Assembly: GCF_030010555.1 (NCBI RefSeq)
Contig: NZ_JASCQP010000011.1
Location: 62,001-126,000, forward strand
Direction of reading: 5' to 3'
Length of the DNA stretch: 64,000 nt
DNA from: Halomonas rhizosphaerae
Lineage (GTDB): Bacteria > Pseudomonadota > Gammaproteobacteria > Pseudomonadales > Halomonadaceae
Of the stretch, positions 1-10,362 are shown piece by piece. The number at the start of each line of letters is the position of its first letter. Position 1 is the stretch's first letter. The notes below the pieces were generated by a model. The model was given only the letters and a program-made list of their open reading frames with translations, had not been told where the DNA came from and did not search any database. Made by a program: the position numbers and the translations under genes.

Positions 1-1710
1 GTCGGGGTCGGTGATGTCGCGCTTCTGGGCGACCATGGACATCATCAGGTGGTGCTCCACCAGCCAGCTCACCAGGCGCGTGTCGCGGCTGGAAAGCCCG
101 TGACGCTCGCAGAAGGCCTCGGCATCCCGGGCACCAAGGGTCGAGTGGTCGCCGCCGCGCCCCTTGCCGATGTCGTGGTAGAGGCCGGCGATCCACAAGA
201 GCTCCAGCTTGGGCAGCTGGTGGATCAGGTTGGCGGCGACCGGGAACTCCTCCTTCGCCTCGGGTTTGCGGAAGCCGTGGATGCACTTGAGCAGGCGCAG
301 CGTATGGGCGTCCACCGTGTAGATGTGGAAGAGGTCGTGCTGCATCAGCCCCACCGCCTGGCCGAACTCGGGCAGGTACTTGCCGAGCACGCCGTAGCGG
401 TTCATGCGCCGCAGCTGGCGGGCCACGTTGCCGCCGGAGCGCAGCAGGGCCATGAACAGGCTCTGGTGGCGCAGGTCGTCGCGATAGAGGTCGTCGATCT
501 GGTGGCGGTGGTCGCGGATCAGGCGGATGGTATCGGCACGCACCCCCTCGATCTCCGGATGCTCGGCCATCAGCAGGAAGAGCTCGAGCAGCGCCGAGGG
601 GCGCCGGCGGAAGACATGGCGCGAGCGCGCCTGAATATAGCCCCCCTTGATCTCGAAGCGCTCGTTGAGAGGGATGGTGGTGAGCGCCTCGCCGGCGTGC
701 AGGATCGCCTCGTCGAAGTGCTGCAGCAGCATATCGTTGAGCCCGGCCAGCGCCGTGACGTGGCGATAGTAGCGCTTCATGAACTGCTCCACCGCCAGGC
801 GCTCCGGGGTGTCGCGATAGCCGAACAGCTCGGCGATGGTGCGCTGGTGGTCGAACAGCAGGCGGTCCTCGGCGCGGTCGGTGAGCATGTGCAGGGCGTA
901 GCGTACCTGCCACAGGAAGGCCTGTCCCTGGCTGAGGATGCGAAGCTCCGGATCGTTCATGAAGCCGCCCGAGACGAGATCCTCGTAGCGCTGGGTGCCG
1001 AAGTGGCGCTTGGCCACCCAGCCGATCATCTGGATATCGCGCAGCCCGCCGGGGGAGCTCTTGATGTTGGGCTCGAGGTGGTACTCGGAGTTGTTGTAGC
1101 GGTAGTGACGGCTGATCTGCTCCTGCCACTTGGCCTCGAAGAAGCGGTCCGCCGGCCATAGCCGGTCGGTGGACAGGCGCGCCTGCATCGCCTCGCGCAG
1201 GCGCTCGGACCCGGCCAGGGTGCGGGTCTCGAGCAGGTTGGTGATCACCGTCACGTCGGCCGCGGCCTCGCGCTCGCAGTCGGCCAGCGAGCGCACGCTG
1301 TGGCCGATCTCCAGGCCGATGTCCCACAGGAAGGTGATGAAGGCGGTGAGGGCTTCCCGGTAGGGTTCATCATCATCGCGCTCGAGCAGCAGCAGCAGGT
1401 CGATGTCGGAGTGGGGGTGCAGCTCGCCGCGGCCGTAGCCGCCCACGGCGAGCAGGGCCACCCCGTCGTCGGGCCAGGCGTGCTGCTCCCAGGCGATGGC
1501 CAGCAGGCGGTCGAGACACCAGGCCCGGCCGTGCACCAGGTCGCGGATGTCGGCGCCGGCGCGGAAGCGCTCGTCGAGGCGGGCCTGGATGTCGCGCAGC
1601 GCCGCCTTGAAGGGGGTGATCGGCGAGCGCTCGCCGGTGAGTTCGGCGCGGAAGGCCTCGACATCGAAGAGGCTGTCGTCGGGGACGAAGCGATAGTGGT
1701 GCAGGAGCAT
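1..1710 (-). CDS. glnD: Bifunctional uridylyltransferase/uridylyl-removing enzyme GlnD (partial, C-terminus off window)
   Basis: GlnD uridylylates and deuridylylates PII signalling proteins in response to glutamine, so it is the cell's nitrogen sensor. The first 570 residues are in the window. The nucleotidyltransferase core is visible as GGYGRGELHPHSDID at about residues 90-104. An HD-domain motif, LYHDIGKGRGGDHS, lies near residue 510 and is the uridylyl-removing site. The C-terminal ACT domains would lie beyond base 1. The ATG at 1710 follows the map stop by 10 nt, so map and glnD form a transcription unit read leftward. No frameshift is seen. The assignment is secure from the two catalytic motifs and the order. 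Confidence 0.96.
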   Translation of the reverse strand, partial: MLLHHYRFVPDDSLFDVEAFRAELTGERSPITPFKAALRDIQARLDERFRAGADIRDLVHGRAWCLDRLLAIAWEQHAWPDDGVALLAVGGYGRGELHPHSDIDLLLLLERDDDEPYREALTAFITFLWDIGLEIGHSVRSLADCEREAAADVTVITNLLETRTLAGSERLREAMQARLSTDRLWPADRFFEAKWQEQISRHYRYNNSEYHLEPNIKSSPGGLRDIQMIGWVAKRHFGTQRYEDLVSGGFMNDPELRILSQGQAFLWQVRYALHMLTDRAEDRLLFDHQRTIAELFGYRDTPERLAVEQFMKRYYRHVTALAGLNDMLLQHFDEAILHAGEALTTIPLNERFEIKGGYIQARSRHVFRRRPSALLELFLLMAEHPEIEGVRADTIRLIRDHRHQIDDLYRDDLRHQSLFMALLRSGGNVARQLRRMNRYGVLGKYLPEFGQAVGLMQHDLFHIYTVDAHTLRLLKCIHGFRKPEAKEEFPVAANLIHQLPKLELLWIAGLYHDIGKGRGGDHSTLGARDAEAFCERHGLSSRDTRLVSWLVEHHLMMSMVAQKRDITDPD

Positions 1711-1720
1711 GGCAGTCGAC

Positions 1721-2512
<792 letters not shown>

Positions 2513-2571
2513 GGAATCTCGAATCAGGGGTGGTGTCGCCCGAGGGACGGCGGGCTCGAGCATCGGACGAC

Positions 2572-2600
2572 TTCATCTCGGAGGCCATCCATGGTATAAA
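2572..2600 (+). promoter_or_regulatory. Probable rpsB-tsf promoter with extended -10 and GC-rich discriminator
   Basis: A -10 hexamer TATAAA (2595-2600) is preceded by TGG, giving an extended -10 element. A weak -35 TTCATC lies at 2572-2577 with a 17-bp spacer. The bases just downstream (GCTGCGCGC) form a GC-rich discriminator, as is typical of stringently controlled ribosomal promoters. The start site would be about 190 nt before rpsB. The promoter is inferred; no experimental start is available. Confidence 0.6.
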
Positions 2601-2607
2601 GCTGCGC

Positions 2608-2796
2608 GCTTTCCTGCAATCGCGGAGCCCTGTCGACCCGTCGGCGCCTCGGCGAAGCCCGGGAAGTGCGCTCAATCAATGCAATGCCTTGAAATCACAC
2701 ATGCACCGTCACATGGTCCCGGGTGCTGTCGGGTTGCTCCGACGGTCGGATCCATGGGGTGCGTGGAGGCCTAACCCGATTTTCCAGGAGTCATCC
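2608..2796 (+). promoter_or_regulatory. rpsB 5' leader, candidate S2 autoregulatory region
   Basis: About 190 nt of untranslated leader lies between the likely start site and rpsB, with a strong ribosome-binding site (CAGGAG, 2785-2790). In E. coli and relatives, ribosomal protein S2 represses its own operon by binding a structured rpsB leader. The length and position here fit that. I did not confirm the conserved fold, so the function is inferred from the family. Confidence 0.4.
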
Positions 2797-3543
2797 ATGG
2801 CACACGTCAACATGCGTGACCTGCTGAAGGCAGGCGCTCACTTCGGTCACCAGACCAAGTACTGGAACCCGAAGATGAGCAAGTTCATCTTCGGCGCTCG
2901 CAACAAGATCCACATCATCAACCTCGAGCACACCCTGCCGGCCCTCAACGAGGCCATCGATGTGGTCGAGAAGATGGCAGCGGCCAACAACAAGATCCTG
3001 TTCGTCGGCACCAAGCGCAGCGCGAGCAAGATCATCAAGGAAGAGGCCAACCGCGTCGGCCAGCCGTTCGTCAACCATCGCTGGCTCGGCGGCATGCTGA
3101 CCAACTACAAGACCATCCGCGTCTCCATCAAGCGCCTGCGCGACCTCGAGACCATGCACGAGGACGGCACCTTCGAGAAGCTGACCAAGAAGGAAGTGCT
3201 GATGGCGACCCGCGAGCAGGACAAGCTCGAGCGGTCCGTGGGTGGCATCAAGGAAATGGGCGGCCTGCCCGATGCCCTGTTCGTGATCGACGTCGACCAT
3301 GAGCGCATCGCCATCAACGAGGCGAACAAGCTGGGCATCCCGGTCATCGGCGTGGTGGACACCAACTCCGATCCCGATGGCGTCGACTACGTGATCCCGG
3401 GCAACGATGACTCCATCCGCGCGATCCAGATCTACGTCAAGGCCATCGCCGACGCCTGCGCCCGCGCGAAGGAAGGTCGTCCCGACGAGTTCGTCGAGGT
3501 CACCGAAGCCGAAGAGAGCCAGAGCGACGCGGCCGCCGAGTGA
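2797..3543 (+). CDS. rpsB: 30S ribosomal protein S2
   Basis: Encodes S2 of the small ribosomal subunit, 248 residues against 241 in E. coli. The N-terminus [20 protein letters not shown] and the segment [16 protein letters not shown] are hallmark S2 sequence. The C-terminus ends in an acidic tail. The ATG at 2797 is set by the CAGGAG site seven bases upstream. An in-frame upstream start at 2530 would precede the promoter and is rejected. It is first in the run rpsB-tsf-pyrH-frr, linked to tsf across a 138-nt gap with a terminator-like hairpin. Confidence 0.98.
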   Translation: MAHVNMRDLLKAGAHFGHQTKYWNPKMSKFIFGARNKIHIINLEHTLPALNEAIDVVEKMAAANNKILFVGTKRSASKIIKEEANRVGQPFVNHRWLGGMLTNYKTIRVSIKRLRDLETMHEDGTFEKLTKKEVLMATREQDKLERSVGGIKEMGGLPDALFVIDVDHERIAINEANKLGIPVIGVVDTNSDPDGVDYVIPGNDDSIRAIQIYVKAIADACARAKEGRPDEFVEVTEAEESQSDAAAE

Positions 3544-3606
3544 TCGTCGGCCCGCCTGGGCCGGTCGCCGTGCCGCCACTCCGGTGGCGGCCCGCCGGAC
3601 AGGCGC

Positions 3607-3640
3607 AAGGGGGCCCAGGCCCCCTTTCTTCTCTTCTTTT
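3607..3640 (+). terminator. Terminator/attenuator hairpin between rpsB and tsf
   Basis: A near-perfect palindrome at 3607-3626 (AAGGGGGCC, then its complement across a 2-base centre) is followed by a pyrimidine run TTTCTTCTCTTTT. This is the form of a factor-independent terminator. Placed between rpsB and tsf it would act as a partial terminator that sets the S2:EF-Ts ratio, since tsf has no obvious promoter of its own. Confidence 0.7.
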
Positions 3641-3681
3641 CCGCTACCCATTCCAGGTCGAACCATTCAGAGGACACTACC

Positions 3682-4551
3682 ATGGCAGCTATCAGCGCCT
3701 CCCAGGTCAAGGAACTGCGCGAGCGCACCGGGCTCGGCATGATGGAGTGCAAGAAGGCACTCACCGAGACCGATGGTGACATCGAGCAGGCCATCGAGAA
3801 CCTGCGCAAGAACTCCGGCCTCAAGGCCGCCAAGAAGGCGGGCCGCACCGCCGCCGAGGGCACCGTGGTCACCCGTGTGGCCGAGAACGGCAGCTATGGC
3901 GTGATGGTCGAGATCAACTCCGAGACCGACTTCGTCGCCCGTGACGACAACTTCAAGGCGTTCGCCGAGAAGATCGCCGATGCCTTCTTCGCCGCCAAGA
4001 GCGAGGACGTGGCCGCCGTCATGGACGGCGAGCTCGAGACCGCCCGCGAGCAGCTGGTGCAGAAGATCGGCGAGAACATCGGCGTGCGTCGCAGCGTCGT
4101 GGTCGAGGCCGGTGACGGCAACCTGGTCGGCGAGTACGTCCACGGCGGTCGCATCGGCGTGCTGACCGTGCTCAAGGGCGGCAACGCCGAGGTGGCCAAG
4201 GACGTCGCCATGCACGTCGCCGCCATCAACCCGGCGGTGGCCCGTCCCGAGGACATGCCCCAGGAGCAGCTGGACGCCGAGAAGGCGATCATCCTGGCCC
4301 AGCCCGACATGGCCGGCAAGCCCGAGCAGATCGCCGAGAAGATGGTCCAGGGCCGCCTGAAGAAGTACCTGGCCGAGAACAGCCTGACCGAGCAGCCCTT
4401 CGTCAAGAACCCGGACCAGTCCGTGGCCGAGTTCGTCAAGGCGGCCGGCGGCGAGGTGGTCGGCTTCACCCGTTTCGAGGTGGGCGAGGGCATCGAGAAG
4501 GAAGAGGTCGACTTCGCCAAGGAAGTGATGGAACAGGCCAAGCGCAGCTGA
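3682..4551 (+). CDS. tsf: Elongation factor Ts
   Basis: EF-Ts exchanges GDP for GTP on EF-Tu. The 289-residue product starts [20 protein letters not shown] and has the N-terminal UBA-like module and the conserved [13 protein letters not shown] stretch that contacts EF-Tu. E. coli EF-Ts has 283 residues. The start ATG at 3682 has AGAGGA upstream. It is co-directional with rpsB and pyrH. Confidence 0.98.
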   Translation: MAAISASQVKELRERTGLGMMECKKALTETDGDIEQAIENLRKNSGLKAAKKAGRTAAEGTVVTRVAENGSYGVMVEINSETDFVARDDNFKAFAEKIADAFFAAKSEDVAAVMDGELETAREQLVQKIGENIGVRRSVVVEAGDGNLVGEYVHGGRIGVLTVLKGGNAEVAKDVAMHVAAINPAVARPEDMPQEQLDAEKAIILAQPDMAGKPEQIAEKMVQGRLKKYLAENSLTEQPFVKNPDQSVAEFVKAAGGEVVGFTRFEVGEGIEKEEVDFAKEVMEQAKRS

Positions 4552-4575
4552 GGTCGCAGGTTCCAGTGTGAAGAT

Positions 4576-4597
4576 GGCGTGCGCGCGAGCGCACGCC
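4576..4597 (+). other. Perfect hairpin with GCGA loop between tsf and pyrH
   Basis: A 9-bp perfect stem (GGCGTGCGC paired with its complement) is closed by GCGA, a GNRA-type tetraloop. It sits 25 nt after the tsf stop. It lacks a T-run, so it is more likely an RNA-stabilising 3' end or processing signal than a classic terminator. Its function is unknown. Confidence 0.45.
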
Positions 4598-4666
4598 TTC
4601 GCGTATCCGGCCGGTGAATCCGGCCATCCACCAGGTCCCATGCGTCGAGAACCCGGGAGACACCCC

Positions 4667-5434
4667 ATGACCAGTGCCGATCACCCCGCCCCCAGCAAGC
4701 CCGAGAAGACCCGCGCCGAGGTGTCCAAGTACAAGCGTATCCTGCTCAAGCTCTCCGGCGAGGCCCTGACCGGCGATGCCGAGTTCGGCATCGACCCCAA
4801 GGTACTGGATCGCCTGGCGCTGGAGATCGGCCAGCTGGTGGGGATCGGCGTCCAAGTCGGCATCGTCGTCGGCGGCGGCAACCTCTTTCGCGGGGCGGCC
4901 CTGCACGAGGCGGGCATGGACCGGGTCACCGGTGACCACATGGGCATGCTGGCCACGGTGATGAATGCCCTGGCCATGCGCGATGCCCTGGAGCGCTCCA
5001 ACATCCGCTCGCGGGTGATGTCGGCGATTCCGATGAGTGGCGTGGTGGAGCATTACGACCGCCGTACCGCCATCCGCTACCTGACGTCCGGCGACGTGGT
5101 ACTGTTCTCGGCCGGCACCGGCAATCCCTTCTTCACCACGGACTCCGCGGCCTGCCTGCGCGGCATCGAGATCGACGCCGACGTGGTGGTGAAGGCCACC
5201 AAGGTGGATGGGGTCTACGACAAGGACCCGGTCAAGCACTCGGATGCGGTCAAGTACGAGCAGCTGTCCTATGATGACGCGCTCGACCAGAAGCTCGGGG
5301 TGATGGATTTGACCGCCATCTGCCTGGTGCGGGACCATGACATGCCGGTGCGGGTCTTCAACATGAACAAGCCGGGTGCCCTGCTGAACCTGGTGGTGGG
5401 TGGCAAGGAAGGCACGCTGATTGACAGAGGGTGA
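4667..5434 (+). CDS. pyrH: UMP kinase
   Basis: Phosphorylates UMP to UDP in pyrimidine nucleotide synthesis; a hexameric enzyme of the amino acid kinase fold. Motifs include [21 protein letters not shown] and [13 protein letters not shown]. The ATG at 4667 follows GGGAGA and gives 255 residues with a roughly 18-residue polar N-terminal extension before the kinase core. An upstream in-frame start at 4568 would overlap the hairpin and is less likely. The gene order rpsB-tsf-pyrH-frr is classical. Confidence 0.97.
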   Translation: MTSADHPAPSKPEKTRAEVSKYKRILLKLSGEALTGDAEFGIDPKVLDRLALEIGQLVGIGVQVGIVVGGGNLFRGAALHEAGMDRVTGDHMGMLATVMNALAMRDALERSNIRSRVMSAIPMSGVVEHYDRRTAIRYLTSGDVVLFSAGTGNPFFTTDSAACLRGIEIDADVVVKATKVDGVYDKDPVKHSDAVKYEQLSYDDALDQKLGVMDLTAICLVRDHDMPVRVFNMNKPGALLNLVVGGKEGTLIDRG

Positions 5435-5438
5435 GACA

Positions 5439-5996
5439 GTGATCGACGACATCAAGAAGGATGCGCAGAGTCGCATGAAGAAGAGCCTCGAGGCCCTTCA
5501 CCAGAACTTCAACAAGATCCGTACCGGTCGGGCGCACTCCAGTATCCTGGATGCGGTGACCGTGGACTACTACGGCGGCCAGGTGCCGCTCAACCAGGTG
5601 GCCTCGATCAACGTCGAGGACGCCAGGACCCTGAGCGTGGTGCCCTGGGAGCAGCAGATGGTGCCCAAGATCGAGAAGGCCATCATGACCTCCGATCTCG
5701 GCCTCAACCCGGCGAGCGCCGGCAACGTGATCCGCGTGCCCATGCCGATGCTCACCGAGGAGACCCGCAAGGGCTACATCAAGCAGGCCCGCCAGGAGGC
5801 CGAACACGCCCGGGTGGCGGTGCGCAACGTGCGCCGCGATGCCAACGGTGATCTCAAGTCGCTGCTCAAGGAGAAGGAGATCACCGAGGACGAGCAGCAC
5901 CAGGCCGAGGAGGCCATCCAGAAGCTCACCGACAGCATCATCGCCGAGATCGACAAGGCGCTGGAGTCCAAGGAACACGACCTGATGCAGGTCTGA
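5439..5996 (+). CDS. frr: Ribosome recycling factor
   Basis: With EF-G, RRF splits post-termination ribosomes. The GTG at 5439 gives 185 residues, the same length as E. coli RRF, and aligns [16 protein letters not shown] with the E. coli start MISDIRKDA. An in-frame TTG at 5421 would add six residues and overlap pyrH by 14 nt. GAGG at 5427-5430 fits the GTG. Typical RRF sequence includes [13 protein letters not shown] and [13 protein letters not shown]. Confidence 0.96.
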   Translation: MIDDIKKDAQSRMKKSLEALHQNFNKIRTGRAHSSILDAVTVDYYGGQVPLNQVASINVEDARTLSVVPWEQQMVPKIEKAIMTSDLGLNPASAGNVIRVPMPMLTEETRKGYIKQARQEAEHARVAVRNVRRDANGDLKSLLKEKEITEDEQHQAEEAIQKLTDSIIAEIDKALESKEHDLMQV

Positions 5997-6114
5997 TGAC
6001 GGCGGGCGGCACCGGCGAACGGCGCCGCCGGCGACGGATCGCCCCTCGGCGAACCGCGGGCAAGGCGTCCGCGGTTCGACGGCCTTCATGCTCTTACCCG
6101 CCATGCGAGACATC

Positions 6115-6895
<781 letters not shown>

Positions 6896-6903
<8 letters not shown>

Positions 6904-7696
6904 ACAACGGATCCTCACCGCGGCCTGGCTGATTCCCCTGGCCCTGTTCGGGCTGTTCGGCCTAGAGGGCGAGGGGTTCCGGCTGTTCACCGCCGCCATC
7001 GTGCTGCTCGCCGCCTGGGAATGGGCCAACCTCGCCGGCATCACCTCGCCGGGCCGTCGCCTGCTCCCGGTGGCGGGCCTCGCCGTGCTGATGGCGCTGT
7101 GCTGGGCGACCGGCGTCGTGCTGTCGACCTGGCCGCTGTGGCTCGGCGCGCTGGGCTGGCTGGTCAACCTCTACTGGGTGACCGGCTACCCCGCGCGTCT
7201 CGCGCAGTGGCAGTCGACCGGCATGCGCCTGGCCATGGGGCTCTGGGTGCTGCTGCCGACCTGGGTGGGCTTCAGCGTGCTGCGCGAGGGCGGTGTCGTC
7301 TGGCTGCTCTTCGTGCTGCTGCTGGTGTGGGGCGCCGACATCGGCGCCTACTTCGTCGGTCGGGCCCTCGGCCGACACAAGCTGGCCCCCAGCGTCAGCC
7401 CCGGCAAGACCTGGGAGGGCGTGGCCGGGGGCCTGGCCTCCACTTCGCTGCTGGCGGTCGGCTTCGCCGCCTGGCAGGGCCTCGGCGTCGCCGGTGGCCT
7501 GCTGTTGCTGCTGGCGACGGCGGTGGTGACCCTGGCCTCGGTGCTGGGCGACCTGCTCGAGAGCATGCTCAAGCGCCATCGCGGGATCAAGGACTCCAGC
7601 CGGCTGCTGCCGGGTCACGGTGGGGTGCTCGACCGGGTCGACAGCCTGACCGCGGCGGTGCCGCTGTTCGCCCTGCTGCACGGGGGGCTGCTGTGA
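6896..7696 (+). CDS. cdsA: Phosphatidate cytidylyltransferase
   Basis: Integral membrane enzyme making CDP-diacylglycerol, the precursor of all phospholipids. The 266-residue product has multiple hydrophobic helices. It ends with the CDS signature [23 protein letters not shown], which carries the metal-binding Asp residues. The start is GTG at 6896, overlapping uppS, with GAGG upstream. Its stop overlaps the dxr start (GTGA), implying coupled translation of uppS-cdsA-dxr. Confidence 0.96.
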
Positions 7697-8877
7697 CACC
7701 GCGTCGCGTGACCGTGCTGGGCGCCACCGGCTCCATCGGCTCCAGTACCCTGGACGTGCTCGGCCGTCATCCGGAACGCTACCGGGTGCATGCCCTGACC
7801 GCCCACCGCTCACGGGAGGCGCTGCTGGCCCAGTGCCGGCGCCACCGGCCGGCGGTGGCCGTGCTCGACGCCGAGGAGGATGCCGCCTGGCTGCGCGGGC
7901 AACTGGCCGAGGCGGGGCTCGCCACCACCGAGGTGCGGGCCGGCCGCGAGGCGCTGGTCGAGGTGGCCGAGGCCCGCGAGGTGGATACCGTGATGTCGGC
8001 CATCGTCGGCGCCGCCGGCCTGCTGCCGACGCTGGCCGCGGTGAAGGCCGGCAAGCGGGTCCTGCTGGCCAACAAGGAGGCCCTGGTGATGTCCGGGGCG
8101 CTGTTCATGGACGCCGTCACGCGCCATGGTGCCACCCTCCTGCCCATCGATTCCGAACATAATGCCATCTTCCAGTGTCTACCCGTCGAGCACCGCGGTG
8201 GCCTGGGGCGCCATGGGGTGAGGCAACTGCTGCTGACCGCCTCGGGCGGTCCCTTCCGTGGCTGGTCGCGGGATGACCTGGCCCGCGTGACCCCGGACCA
8301 GGCCTGTGCCCACCCCAACTGGTCCATGGGGCGCAAGATCTCGGTGGACAGCGCCACCCTGATGAACAAGGGACTCGAGCTGATCGAGGCGTGCTGGCTC
8401 TTCGAGGCCCGTCCCGACCAGGTCCAGGTGGTGGTGCACCCCCAGAGCGTGATCCACTCCATGGCGGCCTACAGCGACGGCTCGGTGATTGCCCAGCTGG
8501 GCAACCCGGACATGCGGACCCCCATCGCCTACGGCCTGGCCTGGCCCGAGCGCATCGACGCCGGGGTGGAGGCGCTGGACCTCTTCCAGGTCGCGCGGCT
8601 CGACTTCGAGCCCGCCGACGAGACGGCCTTTCCCTGCCTGCGCCTGGCCCGGGAGGCCATGGCCGCAGGCGGCACGGCACCGGCGGTGCTCAATGCCGCC
8701 AACGAGGTGGCGGTGGAGGCCTTCCTGGCCGGCCGCCTCGGCTTCACCGATATCGCAGAGCTGGTGGCCCGGGTGCGTGATGAGCGCCCGGTCGTGCCGG
8801 CGGGGGACCTCGAGACCATCCTCGAGGCCGATGTTATCGCCCGGCGGGCGGCACACGCCTGGCTGGCGCGGCAATGA
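7693..8877 (+). CDS. dxr: 1-deoxy-D-xylulose 5-phosphate reductoisomerase
   Basis: Second step of the non-mevalonate isoprenoid pathway: DXP to MEP with NADPH. The 394-residue product (E. coli 398) begins with a GTG that overlaps the cdsA stop as GTGA. The NADPH-binding GATGSIGSS is at residues 10-18. [10 protein letters not shown] and the metal-binding [13 protein letters not shown] follow. [16 protein letters not shown] and [13 protein letters not shown] are further family motifs. It supplies precursors for UppS, encoded two genes upstream. Confidence 0.97.
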   Translation: MTPRRVTVLGATGSIGSSTLDVLGRHPERYRVHALTAHRSREALLAQCRRHRPAVAVLDAEEDAAWLRGQLAEAGLATTEVRAGREALVEVAEAREVDTVMSAIVGAAGLLPTLAAVKAGKRVLLANKEALVMSGALFMDAVTRHGATLLPIDSEHNAIFQCLPVEHRGGLGRHGVRQLLLTASGGPFRGWSRDDLARVTPDQACAHPNWSMGRKISVDSATLMNKGLELIEACWLFEARPDQVQVVVHPQSVIHSMAAYSDGSVIAQLGNPDMRTPIAYGLAWPERIDAGVEALDLFQVARLDFEPADETAFPCLRLAREAMAAGGTAPAVLNAANEVAVEAFLAGRLGFTDIAELVARVRDERPVVPAGDLETILEADVIARRAAHAWLARQ

Positions 8878-8916
8878 TGCGCGCGCCTCGACGCTGTTGA
8901 CTGCAAGGAGATTGCC

Positions 8917-10275
8917 TTGGGCCTGATCCAGAACGTGCTGGCCGTGATCGTGGTGCTCGGCCTCTTGATCACCTTCCACGAGTTCGGCCACTTCTGGGTG
9001 GCCCGGCGCTGCGGCGTGAAGGTGCTGCGCTTCTCGGTGGGCTTCGGAAAGCCGCTGTGGTCGCGCCGCGATCGTCACGGCACCGAGTTCGTGGTGGCCG
9101 CCATCCCGCTGGGCGGCTACGTAAAGATGCTCGACGAGCGCGAGGGGCCCGTCGACCCCGCCGAGCGGCAACAGGCCTTCAACAACAAGACGGTCTGGCA
9201 GCGCATCGCCGTCGTCGCGGCCGGCCCCCTGGCCAACTTCCTGCTGGCCATCGTCGCCTACTGGGCGCTGTTCGTGGCCGGCACCACCACGGTGGCGCCG
9301 GTGATCGGCAGCGTGACGCCGGATTCCCCGGCCAGCCGTGGCGGCCTCGAGGCGGGCCAGGAAATTACCGCGGTACGGGGCGAGGCGGTGCGCTCCTGGG
9401 ACGAGATCAACCTCAAGCTGGTCGCGGCCATCGGCGAGAGCGGCGAGCTCGAGGTGCAGGCCCGGGACGAGGCCACCGCCGACCCACGGACCTATCGCCT
9501 GCCGGTGGAGGAGTGGCTGGTACGCCAGGATCCCCCGCGGCCGCTGCCGAGCCTGGGGCTGACCCCCTGGCAGCCCGAGATCCCGGCGGTGCTGGGTCAG
9601 CTGGTCGAGGGCGAGGCGGCCGCCGAGGCCGGCCTGCAGGTAGGCGACGAGGTCGTGGCGGTGGACGGCGACCCGGTGACGGACTGGATGGCCTTCGTCG
9701 ACCGGGTCCGCGCCAGTCCGGGTGAGCCCCTCGACCTCGAGGTGCTGCGCGACGATGAGCGCCTCTCGATCACCGTCACGCCCGGCCGCAACGAGCTGGA
9801 GGAGGGCGTGGCCATCGGCTACATCGGCGCCGGTGTCGAGGCCGTCAGCTGGCCCGACGAGTACCGTCGCGAGATCCGTTACGGCCCGGTGGCCGCCGTG
9901 GGCCAGTCGCTGGCGCGTACCGGCGAGATGACGGTGCTGACCCTGGGGGCCATTCGCAAGATGGTGGTGGGGCTGATCTCGCCGTCCAACCTCTCCGGCC
10001 CCATCACCATCGCCCGGATCTCCGGCGACTCGGCGCGGGCGGGCCTGGAGAGCTTCGTCAGCTTTCTGGCCTACCTCTCGATCAGCCTGGGGGTGCTCAA
10101 CCTGCTGCCGATCCCGGTGCTCGACGGCGGCCACCTGCTTTATTACCTGCTCGAGGTGGTGCGCGGTCGCCCGGTGTCCGAGCAGGCCCAGGCCGTGGGC
10201 CTGCGCATCGGCCTGGCGCTGGTCGGCACCCTGATGCTGATGGCGCTCTATTTCGACCTGATGCGGCTCTGGTAG
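8917..10275 (+). CDS. rseP: Site-2 zinc metalloprotease RseP
   Basis: Inner-membrane protease that cleaves the anti-sigma factor RseA, releasing sigma-E in the envelope stress response. The zinc site HEFGH is at residues 21-25 in the first membrane helix. Two PDZ domains span roughly residues 110-320. The C-terminal NLLPIPVLDGGHL supplies the third metal ligand. The start is TTG at 8917 with a strong AAGGAG site at 8905-8910, so the rare start looks genuine. It precedes bamA, as usual. Confidence 0.96.
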   Translation: MGLIQNVLAVIVVLGLLITFHEFGHFWVARRCGVKVLRFSVGFGKPLWSRRDRHGTEFVVAAIPLGGYVKMLDEREGPVDPAERQQAFNNKTVWQRIAVVAAGPLANFLLAIVAYWALFVAGTTTVAPVIGSVTPDSPASRGGLEAGQEITAVRGEAVRSWDEINLKLVAAIGESGELEVQARDEATADPRTYRLPVEEWLVRQDPPRPLPSLGLTPWQPEIPAVLGQLVEGEAAAEAGLQVGDEVVAVDGDPVTDWMAFVDRVRASPGEPLDLEVLRDDERLSITVTPGRNELEEGVAIGYIGAGVEAVSWPDEYRREIRYGPVAAVGQSLARTGEMTVLTLGAIRKMVVGLISPSNLSGPITIARISGDSARAGLESFVSFLAYLSISLGVLNLLPIPVLDGGHLLYYLLEVVRGRPVSEQAQAVGLRIGLALVGTLMLMALYFDLMRLW

Positions 10276-10287
10276 CCGGGCGCCGGC

Positions 10288-10315
10288 TTGTCAGTGGCCA
10301 GTACAAATGTATAAG
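10288..10315 (+). promoter_or_regulatory. Probable sigma-70-type promoter for bamA
   Basis: TTGTCA (10288-10293) and TATAAG (10310-10315) are separated by 16 bp, 48 nt before the bamA start. A short palindrome, CCTGTC/GACAGG, follows. I see no sigma-E-like GGAACTT motif in the same gap. Confidence 0.55.
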
Positions 10316-10362
10316 GTGCCTGTCTGGACAGGACGGCAGATCAACGCGAGCGAATCGACTGC

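Noticed and set aside
49..1161. 370-codon open frame on the plus strand at the window start
   Set aside because: Antisense to glnD, whose frame is open from 1710 to base 1 with intact motifs.
2530..2796. N-terminally extended S2 starting at 2530
   Set aside because: The extension overlaps the map start region, the promoter and the leader; the CAGGAG site clearly assigns the ATG at 2797.
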